A stretch of DNA of 59,318 nt from NCBI GenBank assembly GCA_948467735.1, contig CAOKFN010000029.1, forward strand, positions 1 through 59,318, written 5' to 3'. Shown here piece after piece: positions 24,362-32,143 of the stretch. How positions within the stretch are numbered: the first letter of the stretch is position 1; every line of letters begins with the position of its first letter. The translations under genes were made by a program, and so were the position numbers. This stretch comes from an uncultured bacterium. GTDB lineage: Bacteria; Bacillota; Clostridia; Lachnospirales; Lachnospiraceae. The notes beneath the pieces were generated by a model. The model saw only the letters and a program-made list of their open reading frames with translations. It made no database searches and was not told where the DNA came from.

Positions 24362-25585
24362 ATGAAAGATATTAAAATAGTAATCGGGAAAAATTTCGGC
24401 GACGAAGGGAAGGGCGCCGCCGTAAACTTACTCTGCACGGGCAGAAACGCCTTGGTGGTAAGGCATAACGGCGGCGCTCAGGCAGGCCATACCGTGGAAA
24501 CGGAAAAATTTCGCTTTGTATTTCACCAGCTGGGCAGCGGCGGCCTTCAGGGCTGCCCTGTTTATTGGAGCAGAACCTTCCTGCCCGATTTATTAAAGCT
24601 GGGGGAAGAAGCCGAGTCCTTCTACAGAGCGGCCCGCAAGCCTCCAAGTATCATTTATGCCCATCCGGACTGCGCCTGTGTCACCGTATATGACGTGCTG
24701 CTCAACAGCCTGCGGGAAGAGCTGCGGGGATCCCGAAAGCACGGCTCCTGCGGCATGGGGATTTTCGAGACGGTACTGCGCGCAAAAAATCCGGAATTTT
24801 CCCTGTTTCTTCGTGATTTCAAGGAAGCGGACAAGGATGACATCCTATTAAAACTGCGCAAAATCAGGGACGGCTATACGAAAGTTGAGCTGGCCCGGCT
24901 CTCTGCGGCCTATCCGGAATCGTTTTCCAGACCTGAAATCCGCAGATGGCCGGATTTCATTGCAGACGAAAATGTATTATATAACGCCGCTGTGGAAATG
25001 CTGGATCATTATAGAAAATATATTGTACTGGCTGACTGGCCCCGCATTACGGCACAGTTCGACGCCATTGTATTTGAAAATGCCCAAGGGCTGATGCTGG
25101 ACTGGGATAACGAGGAATATTCCCCCCACCTGACGGCTTCCTATACAGGCCTGAAAAATGTGGCGGAGCTGCTAAAAGAGATGGGGGAGTATGAGACATT
25201 GACGCCGGAGGTCATTTATGTGACCCGATCCTATGTGACCCGTCACGGCGCGGGACGCTTAGATTACGAATGCGCCAAAGAAGAAATCAATTCACGCATG
25301 GCGGATCGTACCAATCTGCCAAACCCTTGGCAGGGAACCCTGCGCTATGGGCGGCATCCCGCCGGAGAGGAGTTTTTCCGATACATCCGGCAGGATTTAA
25401 CCCACCTCCTGCCCAAAATCTCTCCACTGACAACACTGATGCTGACCCATCTGGATGAGACGAAGGGGCGGATGCTTTTTTCTGACAAGGAGAGAGACTT
25501 GGAGGAATTTGCCGCTTATTGTCAGGAGCAGGCTCCCGGGCTGATTCACAGGATTGTCAATCACAGTTTTGACTTCTCCGCATAG
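24362..25585 (+). CDS. Adenylosuccinate synthetase-like protein (PurA paralogue)
   Basis: Protein of 407 residues, diverged from PurA. The P-loop FGDEGKG with the catalytic Asp, the VVRHNGGAQAGHTV block with the catalytic His, FENAQGLMLDWD, VTRSYVTRHGAGR and WQGTLRYGR all match PurA positions. The IMP-binding TT-RGIGP block is replaced by GSCGMGIFETVL, so the nucleotide substrate may differ. PurA joins IMP and aspartate using GTP; phage PurZ relatives act on dGMP, but those carry Ser in place of the first catalytic Asp, which is kept here. It is the third gene of the VWA cassette, not of a purine operon. Confidence 0.8.
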   Translation: MKDIKIVIGKNFGDEGKGAAVNLLCTGRNALVVRHNGGAQAGHTVETEKFRFVFHQLGSGGLQGCPVYWSRTFLPDLLKLGEEAESFYRAARKPPSIIYAHPDCACVTVYDVLLNSLREELRGSRKHGSCGMGIFETVLRAKNPEFSLFLRDFKEADKDDILLKLRKIRDGYTKVELARLSAAYPESFSRPEIRRWPDFIADENVLYNAAVEMLDHYRKYIVLADWPRITAQFDAIVFENAQGLMLDWDNEEYSPHLTASYTGLKNVAELLKEMGEYETLTPEVIYVTRSYVTRHGAGRLDYECAKEEINSRMADRTNLPNPWQGTLRYGRHPAGEEFFRYIRQDLTHLLPKISPLTTLMLTHLDETKGRMLFSDKERDLEEFAAYCQEQAPGLIHRIVNHSFDFSA

Positions 25586-25730
25586 AAATTTCACCGATAA
25601 CCATTGGAACAGCAGCAATTTTGTGACTTTGCCGCATCTGCTGCAATAGATTGAGGAGATACGTCGATACTATTCTATGGAATGAACAGTCCTTTTATTT
25701 ATTTTAAGTCAAACGAAAAGAGGCGGCCGA

Positions 25731-27116
25731 ATGGAAGACACATCCAAAACAAAACTATTTGAACAAACCCCCATCCCCAAAGCGGTGATGACGCTGGCGA
25801 TTCCTACCGTTATCAGTTCTCTGGTTATGGTAATCTACAATCTGGCGGACACTTATTTTGTGGGAATGCTTGGCGACCCTGTCCAAAATGCCGCGGTTAC
25901 GCTGGCCGCGCCCATTCTTCTAGCCTTCAACGCCGTCAACAATCTCTTCGGCGTAGGGTCTTCGAGCATGATGAGCCGGGCGCTGGGCCAGAAGGATTAT
26001 GATACCGTCTATCGCAGTTCGGCCTTCGGCTTCTACTGCGCCTTGGCCTGCGGTATTTTGTTCTCCCTGCTGTACACCGTTTTTCATACTCCCCTGCTGT
26101 ATATGCTCGGCACGGACGGCGGCACCTTTGCCGCAACCGGGGCTTATTTGAAATGGACCGTGAGCTTCGGCGCCGCCCCCGCCATCCTCAATGTGGTCAT
26201 GGCCTATCTGGTGCGTTCCGAAGGCGCTTCCCTCCACGCCAGCTTGGGCACCATGAGCGGCTGCGTGTTAAACATCCTGCTGGATCCCTTTTTCATCCTG
26301 CCGTGGGGGCTTGATATGGGCGCCGCCGGAGCCGGTCTTGCAACCTTCCTCTCCAACTGCGCGGCTTGTGTTTATTTCTTCGTGTTATTATATGTGAAAC
26401 GGGGACGCACCTATGTATGCATCCGTCCTTCCATGCTGGGCTTTAGCCGGGCCATCGTTCTGGGAATCTGCGGCGTCGGAATTCCCGCCTCCATCCAGAA
26501 CCTATTGAATGTGACCGGAATGACCGTGCTGAATAACTTTACCTCCTCCTACGGCGCGGACGCCGTGGCCGCCATGGGCATTGTACAGAAAATCAACATG
26601 GTCCCGCTGCAGATTGCCCTCGGCACCTCCCAAGGCATCATGCCGTTAATCAGCTATAATTATGCCAGCGGTAATGTCAAGCGCATGAAGGAAACGCTCT
26701 TATTTACTGCGAAAATTACGCTTTCTTTCCTGACCGTTGTTACCGTCGGATACTATGCGGGGGCGGGAGGCCTGACCTCGCTCTTTATGAAAAACGAAGC
26801 CATTGTGGCTTATGGGACCAAGTTCCTTCATGGCCTGTGTATTTCCCTGCCGTTTTTGTGCATGGACTTTCTGGCTGTGGGCGTGTTTCAGGCCTGCGGC
26901 TTTGGCAGAAAGGCGCTGGTCTTTGCGCTGCTCCGCAAAATTGTATTGGAGATTCCGGCCCTGTTTCTTTTAAATTATCTGTTCCCCCTGTACGGACTTG
27001 CCTACGCACAGTTTACCGCAGAGCTGATTCTTGCCATCGCCGCCGTTATCGTTCTGCTGCGGCTGTTCCACGGGCTGCAAAACCGCCCGAAAGCAGATGC
27101 TGTGAAATCTTCATAG
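25731..27116 (+). CDS. MATE-family efflux transporter
   Basis: Membrane protein of 461 residues with 12 predicted helices in two similar halves. The N-terminus (FEQTPIPKAVMTLAIPTVIS) and the NLADTYFVGMLGD motif after helix 1 are typical of the MATE family (NorM/MepA branch), as is the GVGSSSMMSRALGQKD loop and the GIMPLISYNYASG segment in the second half. It exports drugs or organic cations with Na+ or H+ entry. AAGAGG precedes the ATG. It lies 145 bp after the PurA-like gene on the same strand and may be independently expressed. Confidence 0.9.
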   Translation: MEDTSKTKLFEQTPIPKAVMTLAIPTVISSLVMVIYNLADTYFVGMLGDPVQNAAVTLAAPILLAFNAVNNLFGVGSSSMMSRALGQKDYDTVYRSSAFGFYCALACGILFSLLYTVFHTPLLYMLGTDGGTFAATGAYLKWTVSFGAAPAILNVVMAYLVRSEGASLHASLGTMSGCVLNILLDPFFILPWGLDMGAAGAGLATFLSNCAACVYFFVLLYVKRGRTYVCIRPSMLGFSRAIVLGICGVGIPASIQNLLNVTGMTVLNNFTSSYGADAVAAMGIVQKINMVPLQIALGTSQGIMPLISYNYASGNVKRMKETLLFTAKITLSFLTVVTVGYYAGAGGLTSLFMKNEAIVAYGTKFLHGLCISLPFLCMDFLAVGVFQACGFGRKALVFALLRKIVLEIPALFLLNYLFPLYGLAYAQFTAELILAIAAVIVLLRLFHGLQNRPKADAVKSS

Positions 27117-27141
27117 CCGTCGGGGCATGGAAGGCCTTCCT

Positions 27142-28155
27142 CTAATACCCCTCCCCCGTCACCTTCCAGCCCCCGTCTTCCAGCTTCAGCGTAATCTTCC
27201 TGTCCGGCTCCTGAACAACCTTCCTTTTGGCCATGCGGACATAGAAAGTCACTTCATCCGCCGTACAGGAGGCAAGCCCCATCTTTACTACTTCAAACCA
27301 CTCCTGCCATCCTGCATAATAATCCATTGCCGCCTGCCTTGCCGCCTCCAAATCCTCCGGATACTCCTCCATCTGCGGCTCTCCTCTATCCAACGGCTGC
27401 TCCGTCACCCTGCCGTTCCAGCGCTTATAGCCGTCCTCCCCCACAACGTAACCGCTGTCCGGCCGGAATACGAATTCATCTTCCTCGGTAATGGCATAAT
27501 CGTCAAAGGACGCCAAAAAGCTCCCGTCGTCCTCCAGCCATATGGTGATGGCCTTTACGTCTGTCCGCCCATCCGCAAACGTAATTTCCATCACAATGAT
27601 ATCCTCCCGCATCTCCTTTGGAAGCGACGCAATTGTAGTCTCCTTATCCTGCAGCGCCCCAATTATCTTTACCGGCTGCCACTCAATGTACAGAGCAGGG
27701 TAATCGCTTTCCTCCTCCCCGAAAGGTACGGTAAAATTTTGTGATTGTCCGTAATCAGGCCGTTTCTCCGTATAATCCAAAAAACGAATCTTCTGATTTC
27801 TACAGGAGAAACGAACCTCCGAAATCTTTTCTCCGTCAAGGGAAAACATTAAGGGAAAGCCCTTCATGCTTCCCGAATCACTTATGCTTCCTGACGCCAC
27901 AATAATGCCCGACGCCGGAATTTCCTCATCCATGCCCTTGGCATAGACGGACAGCACTCCCCCGCTGTCAGCCGCCGTAAAAAAGTGAAGCCCTCCCAAA
28001 AACAGACCCATTACCAGCACGGCGGCGGCAATTACCTTTCCAAAGCTTTTCTTTGGATCCCTCCCTTTTCTCCGGCCGTTCCCATATTCCTCCGCCTCCT
28101 GAATATGGTGTAAACTGATATTGCCGACGGCATTAGAAATATCCTCCCGCTTCAT
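27142..28155 (-). CDS. Anti-sigma factor-like membrane protein with DUF4179-type layout
   Basis: Protein of 337 residues: a cytoplasmic N-terminus of about 55 residues, one membrane helix (about KVIAAAVLVMGLFLGGL) and a large extracytoplasmic domain. It overlaps the ECF sigma gene by ATGA, the standard arrangement for a cognate anti-sigma factor. The start is therefore set at 28155, not at an upstream codon inside the sigma gene. The outer domain probably senses an envelope signal; no ligand motif was recognised. It converges with the MATE gene 25 bases away. Confidence 0.75.
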   Translation of the reverse strand: MKREDISNAVGNISLHHIQEAEEYGNGRRKGRDPKKSFGKVIAAAVLVMGLFLGGLHFFTAADSGGVLSVYAKGMDEEIPASGIIVASGSISDSGSMKGFPLMFSLDGEKISEVRFSCRNQKIRFLDYTEKRPDYGQSQNFTVPFGEEESDYPALYIEWQPVKIIGALQDKETTIASLPKEMREDIIVMEITFADGRTDVKAITIWLEDDGSFLASFDDYAITEEDEFVFRPDSGYVVGEDGYKRWNGRVTEQPLDRGEPQMEEYPEDLEAARQAAMDYYAGWQEWFEVVKMGLASCTADEVTFYVRMAKRKVVQEPDRKITLKLEDGGWKVTGEGY

Positions 28156-28709
28156 ATGCAGATCCCTCTCCTTTCCAGATAATCCCGCAGCTTTTCCCTC
28201 GTCCGGAAAAGGCGGACCGATATATTGTTTTCCGTTGTCCCAAATCTGGCCGCAAGCCCGGCAATGGAGTCCGCATACCAATAACGCCTCACAAACATTA
28301 CCCGGCTGTCTTGATTTAACGTGTCAAGGAACTCGTCGATAAGGCCGGCCAGCTCCCTAACCGACACTTCCTCTTCCACCCCCGTCTTGGACGCGAGACA
28401 GTCTTCCAGCTCGTCCAAGGCGGCGTCATAATAACTGTTCCTTTTTACCGCCGTATTGGCATGATATTTCCTAATGGAAAGATTGCGGACAATCCGGCAG
28501 ATATATGCCTTTAACGGTTGGGGCCGTGTGGGCGGTATGCTTTCCCATGCGCCCAGATACGCGTCATTGACACATTCTTCCGCATCAAGGGAATTGTTCA
28601 ATATATTTTCCGCCACCCTTGTACAGACCCCGCCGTATTTGCCCGCAAGTTCCGTAATCGCCCGCTCCGACCTTGCGTAAAATAAATCAATAATTTCACT
28701 GTCTTCCAT
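28152..28709 (-). CDS. ECF-type RNA polymerase sigma factor
   Basis: Sigma-70 family protein of 185 residues. Region 2 is visible as DAEECVNDAYLGAWESIPP followed by LKAYICRIVRNLSIRKYH, and region 4 as NQDSRVMFVRRYWYADSIAG and RFGTTENNISVRLFRTREKL. It would direct transcription of envelope or stress genes when released by its anti-sigma partner, whose start overlaps this stop. ATG 28709 was chosen because GGGAGG lies six bases upstream; a reading from 28799 adds 30 residues without support. Confidence 0.9.
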   Translation of the reverse strand: MEDSEIIDLFYARSERAITELAGKYGGVCTRVAENILNNSLDAEECVNDAYLGAWESIPPTRPQPLKAYICRIVRNLSIRKYHANTAVKRNSYYDAALDELEDCLASKTGVEEEVSVRELAGLIDEFLDTLNQDSRVMFVRRYWYADSIAGLAARFGTTENNISVRLFRTREKLRDYLERRGICI

Positions 28710-28921
28710 TCCGGCCTCCCTTCCGTCCCCGTGAAGCGGGATACTATCCAAAAACTGCGCAGCTGATGAATCACAAGCCGTATTGTTTTCCGGCTTCACT
28801 TATATACTACAGATTGGGGGCCAAATCTTACAGACGGCTCAGAAATAATTATAATGAATCATCAAATATCCCCCAGAAAACAACTGCATCCCCCAGAAGG
28901 GATGCACGCCGCCTGAATACT

Positions 28922-28981
28922 AAAAAAGAGTAGAAGCTTCCGCCCTCGCGGCATTTGCCGCTTGGCAGACACTTTCTACTC
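28922..28981 (-). terminator. Terminator downstream of the YbaK-like gene
   Basis: On the minus strand GAGTAGAA pairs with TTCTACTC, with an inner GCGGCA/TGCCGC hairpin, followed by TTTTTT. It ends the run of overlapping genes that finishes with the YbaK-like gene at 29038. Confidence 0.7.
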
Positions 28982-29037
28982 AATCATTGCCGAAACAGAG
29001 GAAAGCACCGCTGAAACGCTTCCTTCCTCCGTTTTCA

Positions 29038-29622
29038 TCAATCCCTCGTACCGGCGGCTTGAACAGGGCATGGGCCGCCCTGCATCCTAATCACCTGATA
29101 ATCATGGCCCACCGCCTCCAAAAACGTGCCGAACACGTCCGAAATCCGCAGCCGCAGACTGGAAGTATTGACGCAGGGATGACAGCCAAAATACTCCGCC
29201 TTCAGCACATCTTCATCCACCAATAGGGCCACATGATTTTCTTTGTCATTCATCAATCCCATCACGCTCACCGAACCGGGCGTAATATCCAGATATTTCT
29301 CCATATATTCGGGAGGCCCGAAAGACAGCCTCGCGCTGTGAATCTGGCGGGAGATTTCTTTTGTGACAAACCTTTTATCCTCCCGAAGCATGAGAAGGTA
29401 AAATTTCGTCTTCTGTGTATTGCAGAGAAACAGATTCTTGCAGATGACCGCCGGGGCAAGCGCCTTGTCAATCTCCTTACAGGCTTCCATTGTCTCCGCC
29501 GCCTCATGATCCACCCTTTCATACGCAATATGTAGGGAATCCAGCAGGTCATACACCCGCATTTCCTTGTCCGCCCGTCCCTCCCTTGTCAGAGGGCGCC
29601 CCTTCCTTACTATCAGTTCCAT
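29038..29622 (-). CDS. YbaK/ProX-type aminoacyl-tRNA deacylase
   Basis: Protein of 194 residues of the YbaK/prolyl-tRNA-synthetase-associated domain family, close to the free-standing ProXp/PrdX branch. Marks are YERVDHEAAETMEA, the conserved VICKNLFLCN with the catalytic-type Lys, YLLMLREDKRF, LSFGPPEYMEKYLDITPGSV and VALLVDEDVL. These enzymes hydrolyse mischarged tRNA such as Ala-tRNAPro. It overlaps the upstream gene by ten bases, and a terminator follows. Its link to that otherwise orphan gene cluster is unexplained and may be simple readthrough. Confidence 0.9.
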   Translation of the reverse strand: MELIVRKGRPLTREGRADKEMRVYDLLDSLHIAYERVDHEAAETMEACKEIDKALAPAVICKNLFLCNTQKTKFYLLMLREDKRFVTKEISRQIHSARLSFGPPEYMEKYLDITPGSVSVMGLMNDKENHVALLVDEDVLKAEYFGCHPCVNTSSLRLRISDVFGTFLEAVGHDYQVIRMQGGPCPVQAAGTRD

Positions 29623-30302
29623 CTCCGTTCCCTCTCCCTATCCTTCAGCGTCACCCATCCGGCCTCCTGCCCCGCCCATTCCCTGTGCTTTTCCGTCTCC
29701 CTCATCCATTCGTCCATACTCTGCTTGGCATCATCGCGGAAATATATGTCGTCCTCATCTTTTACTTTATTTTCATTGGCGTCATACCACTGATATTCCG
29801 GTCCTGTTTCCTGCCCGTTTGGGCCAAATGCCGTAAAACAATATGTTTCATTGTCCGGCGCGCCCCCGCGTCTATCGTACAGCACGCCGCACAGCCCTCC
29901 CGCGTCCACAGGCTGCTGGTACGCCGAACCGCTGTACATAACATAGATAAAACCCTTATCATATTTCAAAATATAATAAAATTTATTTGCAAAGCGAATA
30001 TGCAGTTCCAGTATTCCATCATTATCCACATCGCAATATAGATATTGGACGTCATCTCCCGGCGCAAGCCGCTCCATCAGCCCGCACACTTCCTCATCAT
30101 CAAATATCGCATCCTCTCCATCCCCGGCAGAATCCCCCTCATGCGGCGACTCTATCCGCCATAAGAACTTCTCATACTCCTTTTGCGCCTGATACCTTAA
30201 CCGCCATATATTTATCAGCCGACAGCCGCACCAAAAGGCCATGCCGGACGCGGCGGTCAGGCAGGCCGCCGCGCAGTATTTTTTTCCACGCGAGGAAATC
30301 AT
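29613..30302 (-). CDS. Membrane-anchored protein with EF-hand-like DxDxDG motif
   Basis: Protein of 229 residues. The N-terminus (KKYCAAACLTAASGMAFWCG) forms a signal anchor. The outer part carries YCDVDNDGILELHI, the calcium-binding-type DxDxDG loop found in many clostridial lipoproteins of unknown role, and a later acidic DANENKVKDEDDIYF segment. The function is unknown. ATG 30302 lies just past the upstream stop with GGAGG in the end of that gene, so the genes are coupled; a longer reading from 30383 is unlikely. Confidence 0.6.
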   Translation of the reverse strand: MISSRGKKYCAAACLTAASGMAFWCGCRLINIWRLRYQAQKEYEKFLWRIESPHEGDSAGDGEDAIFDDEEVCGLMERLAPGDDVQYLYCDVDNDGILELHIRFANKFYYILKYDKGFIYVMYSGSAYQQPVDAGGLCGVLYDRRGGAPDNETYCFTAFGPNGQETGPEYQWYDANENKVKDEDDIYFRDDAKQSMDEWMRETEKHREWAGQEAGWVTLKDRERERRWN

Positions 30303-30303
30303 T

Positions 30304-31068
30304 TCAAAAATCCTCCAGCCCCATATCCCCCGCGTCCTCCGACAGAAGACAGAGCGTATTCTCTTCCTGCTTCCAGTCCGCAATTCTCCTGCTCCAAGAG
30401 TCGTTTTTCTCCGCCGACTGCCGCAGATATGCCTCTCCCTCCTCGGACATCACATGGTCAATAAAATCCTGCGGCACCTTCAGCCCATATTTTACAATAT
30501 ATTTCCAAGTATCCCTGTCCCATGAATATTTCCCGTCCGTATACATATACGGTCCCGTTAAATCCACGTTCTTCTTAAAAGGATGGGGATAAATCCCCAG
30601 CGACATCGTGAGAGGCTCAGTGGTCTGCAGGTAGCGAATCACTCTGTCCGGCACGGAATAACCGCTTTCCACATAATCATATATGCTCTCTTCCCCCATA
30701 TTCAGTTCTTTATATGGGGTAATGCATACTTTGCTCTCAATATCGGCGACAAATTCCATCCAATCTCTGTTTTCCTTTGAGTTTAACGCCTCCCTGTCCA
30801 CATCCGGCACTGCCAGCCGCACCCGGCATTCCCCTTCCGCCTGCTGCTTTTCGGGCGCTCTCTTACAGACCCTGCATTCCCTTATCTGTCCTGCCGTGCA
30901 TGTGTAATTCTGAGCCATACAGAGTACCTCGCGCGTAACGGTGCTTCCGTCCAAAAGCTCCAGCTCGATCATATCGCCTTTCTTTATTCTTTCCCCTTTT
31001 TCCAAGTCAACCGTCAAATATGTGATTCCCTTGCCGCCTGCCGGCACAGCCGTTGAAATAATTTTCAT
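30304..31068 (-). CDS. Hypothetical protein, 254 residues
   Basis: Not recognised. The first 50 residues (KIISTAVPAGGKGITYLTVD) may form a small beta domain; two CxxC-like pairs (TAGQIRECRVCKR) follow, and the second half is helical and acidic with a WDRDTWKYIVKYGLKVP segment that reads like immunity-type proteins. No signal peptide. The start at 31068 has GGAGGG, lying in the end of the upstream gene, whose stop is one base away. It is the second of four tightly packed genes. Confidence 0.55.
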   Translation of the reverse strand: MKIISTAVPAGGKGITYLTVDLEKGERIKKGDMIELELLDGSTVTREVLCMAQNYTCTAGQIRECRVCKRAPEKQQAEGECRVRLAVPDVDREALNSKENRDWMEFVADIESKVCITPYKELNMGEESIYDYVESGYSVPDRVIRYLQTTEPLTMSLGIYPHPFKKNVDLTGPYMYTDGKYSWDRDTWKYIVKYGLKVPQDFIDHVMSEEGEAYLRQSAEKNDSWSRRIADWKQEENTLCLLSEDAGDMGLEDF

Positions 31069-31069
31069 T

Positions 31070-32044
31070 CTAACCCTCCCCCGGAAAGTGACGATTCCAT
31101 TTTCCGTCCTCGCCAAAGTTCTCCGCCCCATAACTGCGAATCCGTTCCACAATCTCCATGTCTTCTTTCGTCAAGTCATCCCTTTTCTCCAATGCGCCAA
31201 GATACTCCCATAGAACCTCCTCCCCGTCCTGCAGCGCGGATATACCCGGTTCCGGCTCATCGTCCAGCAGCGCGTTTAAAATATCCGTACATCCCATGAA
31301 CTGCTCTCTTGTGAGCGGCTGCCCCAGCAGGCTCCTTACCTCGGCCTTCCGATAGCATTCCATAGCGGAATAATTAGCCAGCACATCATTATGCACGCCA
31401 TGTATCAAAAGCCAGTTCTTGATTTCCTCCGTCACAGGTTCAACGAAAGCCACCCCGTGAATCCTTCCCCATCCGTGATTCCTTCGGGCTATCTCCAGCA
31501 GTTCCTCATCCCTCTTATCCCATCTGGTCATAACCACAAAACAGCCGAAAAAGGCAAATTCGTCATAATAAGAAAGGGTGCGGACGACTTCCTTCATCTT
31601 AGGCATATGATTGGTGTCGAAAAGCTCCAGAATTCCCATGCCGATTTTCACCGCCTCCGCCTTGGCGCTCAATCCCACCAGCCTGCATGCAAACCTATAA
31701 AATTTTTCCGGTTCAACTTCATTCAAATTGGCTCTGATATGATTCAACAGAAAATCTATATCGGAAACGGCGCGTCCCTTTCCCGCATACTCCTGCACCT
31801 TTGCAAACGCTTCCTTCTCCGCTCCCTTGGCAATATCCCACATGGCCTCCTTCAGCAAAAGACGTCCTTCGTTATCCTCCTTTGGAGGCGTCCCGCAATG
31901 GTATAAAATAATCCCGTCCATGGCGCCGGGGGCAAATTTCACTTCACTGCCGTTCTCGTCCGGCAGACAGAATCCCTTCGGCAGTTTTTCCCGCCCTTCC
32001 ATGGCTTCCTGCAGCAGCTCCAAAATTGGTTTGTCTTTGTTCAT
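31070..32044 (-). CDS. Hypothetical helical protein, 324 residues
   Basis: Not recognised. It is soluble and mainly helical, with repeated segments of HEAT/ARM-like spacing (for example ELLEIARRNHGWGRIHGVAF and KNWLLIHGVHNDVLANYSAM). No catalytic motif is apparent. ATG 32044 was chosen because GGAAGGAGCGGAAGGG lies directly upstream; the longer reading from 32089 has no site. It leads the four-gene block ending in the YbaK-like gene. It might be a binding or immunity protein, only by its look and neighbours. Confidence 0.55.
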   Translation of the reverse strand: MNKDKPILELLQEAMEGREKLPKGFCLPDENGSEVKFAPGAMDGIILYHCGTPPKEDNEGRLLLKEAMWDIAKGAEKEAFAKVQEYAGKGRAVSDIDFLLNHIRANLNEVEPEKFYRFACRLVGLSAKAEAVKIGMGILELFDTNHMPKMKEVVRTLSYYDEFAFFGCFVVMTRWDKRDEELLEIARRNHGWGRIHGVAFVEPVTEEIKNWLLIHGVHNDVLANYSAMECYRKAEVRSLLGQPLTREQFMGCTDILNALLDDEPEPGISALQDGEEVLWEYLGALEKRDDLTKEDMEIVERIRSYGAENFGEDGKWNRHFPGEG

Positions 32045-32143
32045 CCCTTCCGCTCCTTCCGGTTCCCGTATACATGAACCTCCCTTCAAGCCTGTTTAAA
32101 ACCCCCGCTCATGGAATCGCTCCCCTGACATTTCTCTACAGAA

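Noticed and set aside
24362..25585. PurA-like gene as the housekeeping purA
   Set aside because: The IMP-binding block differs and the neighbours are not purine genes; kept as a paralogue instead.
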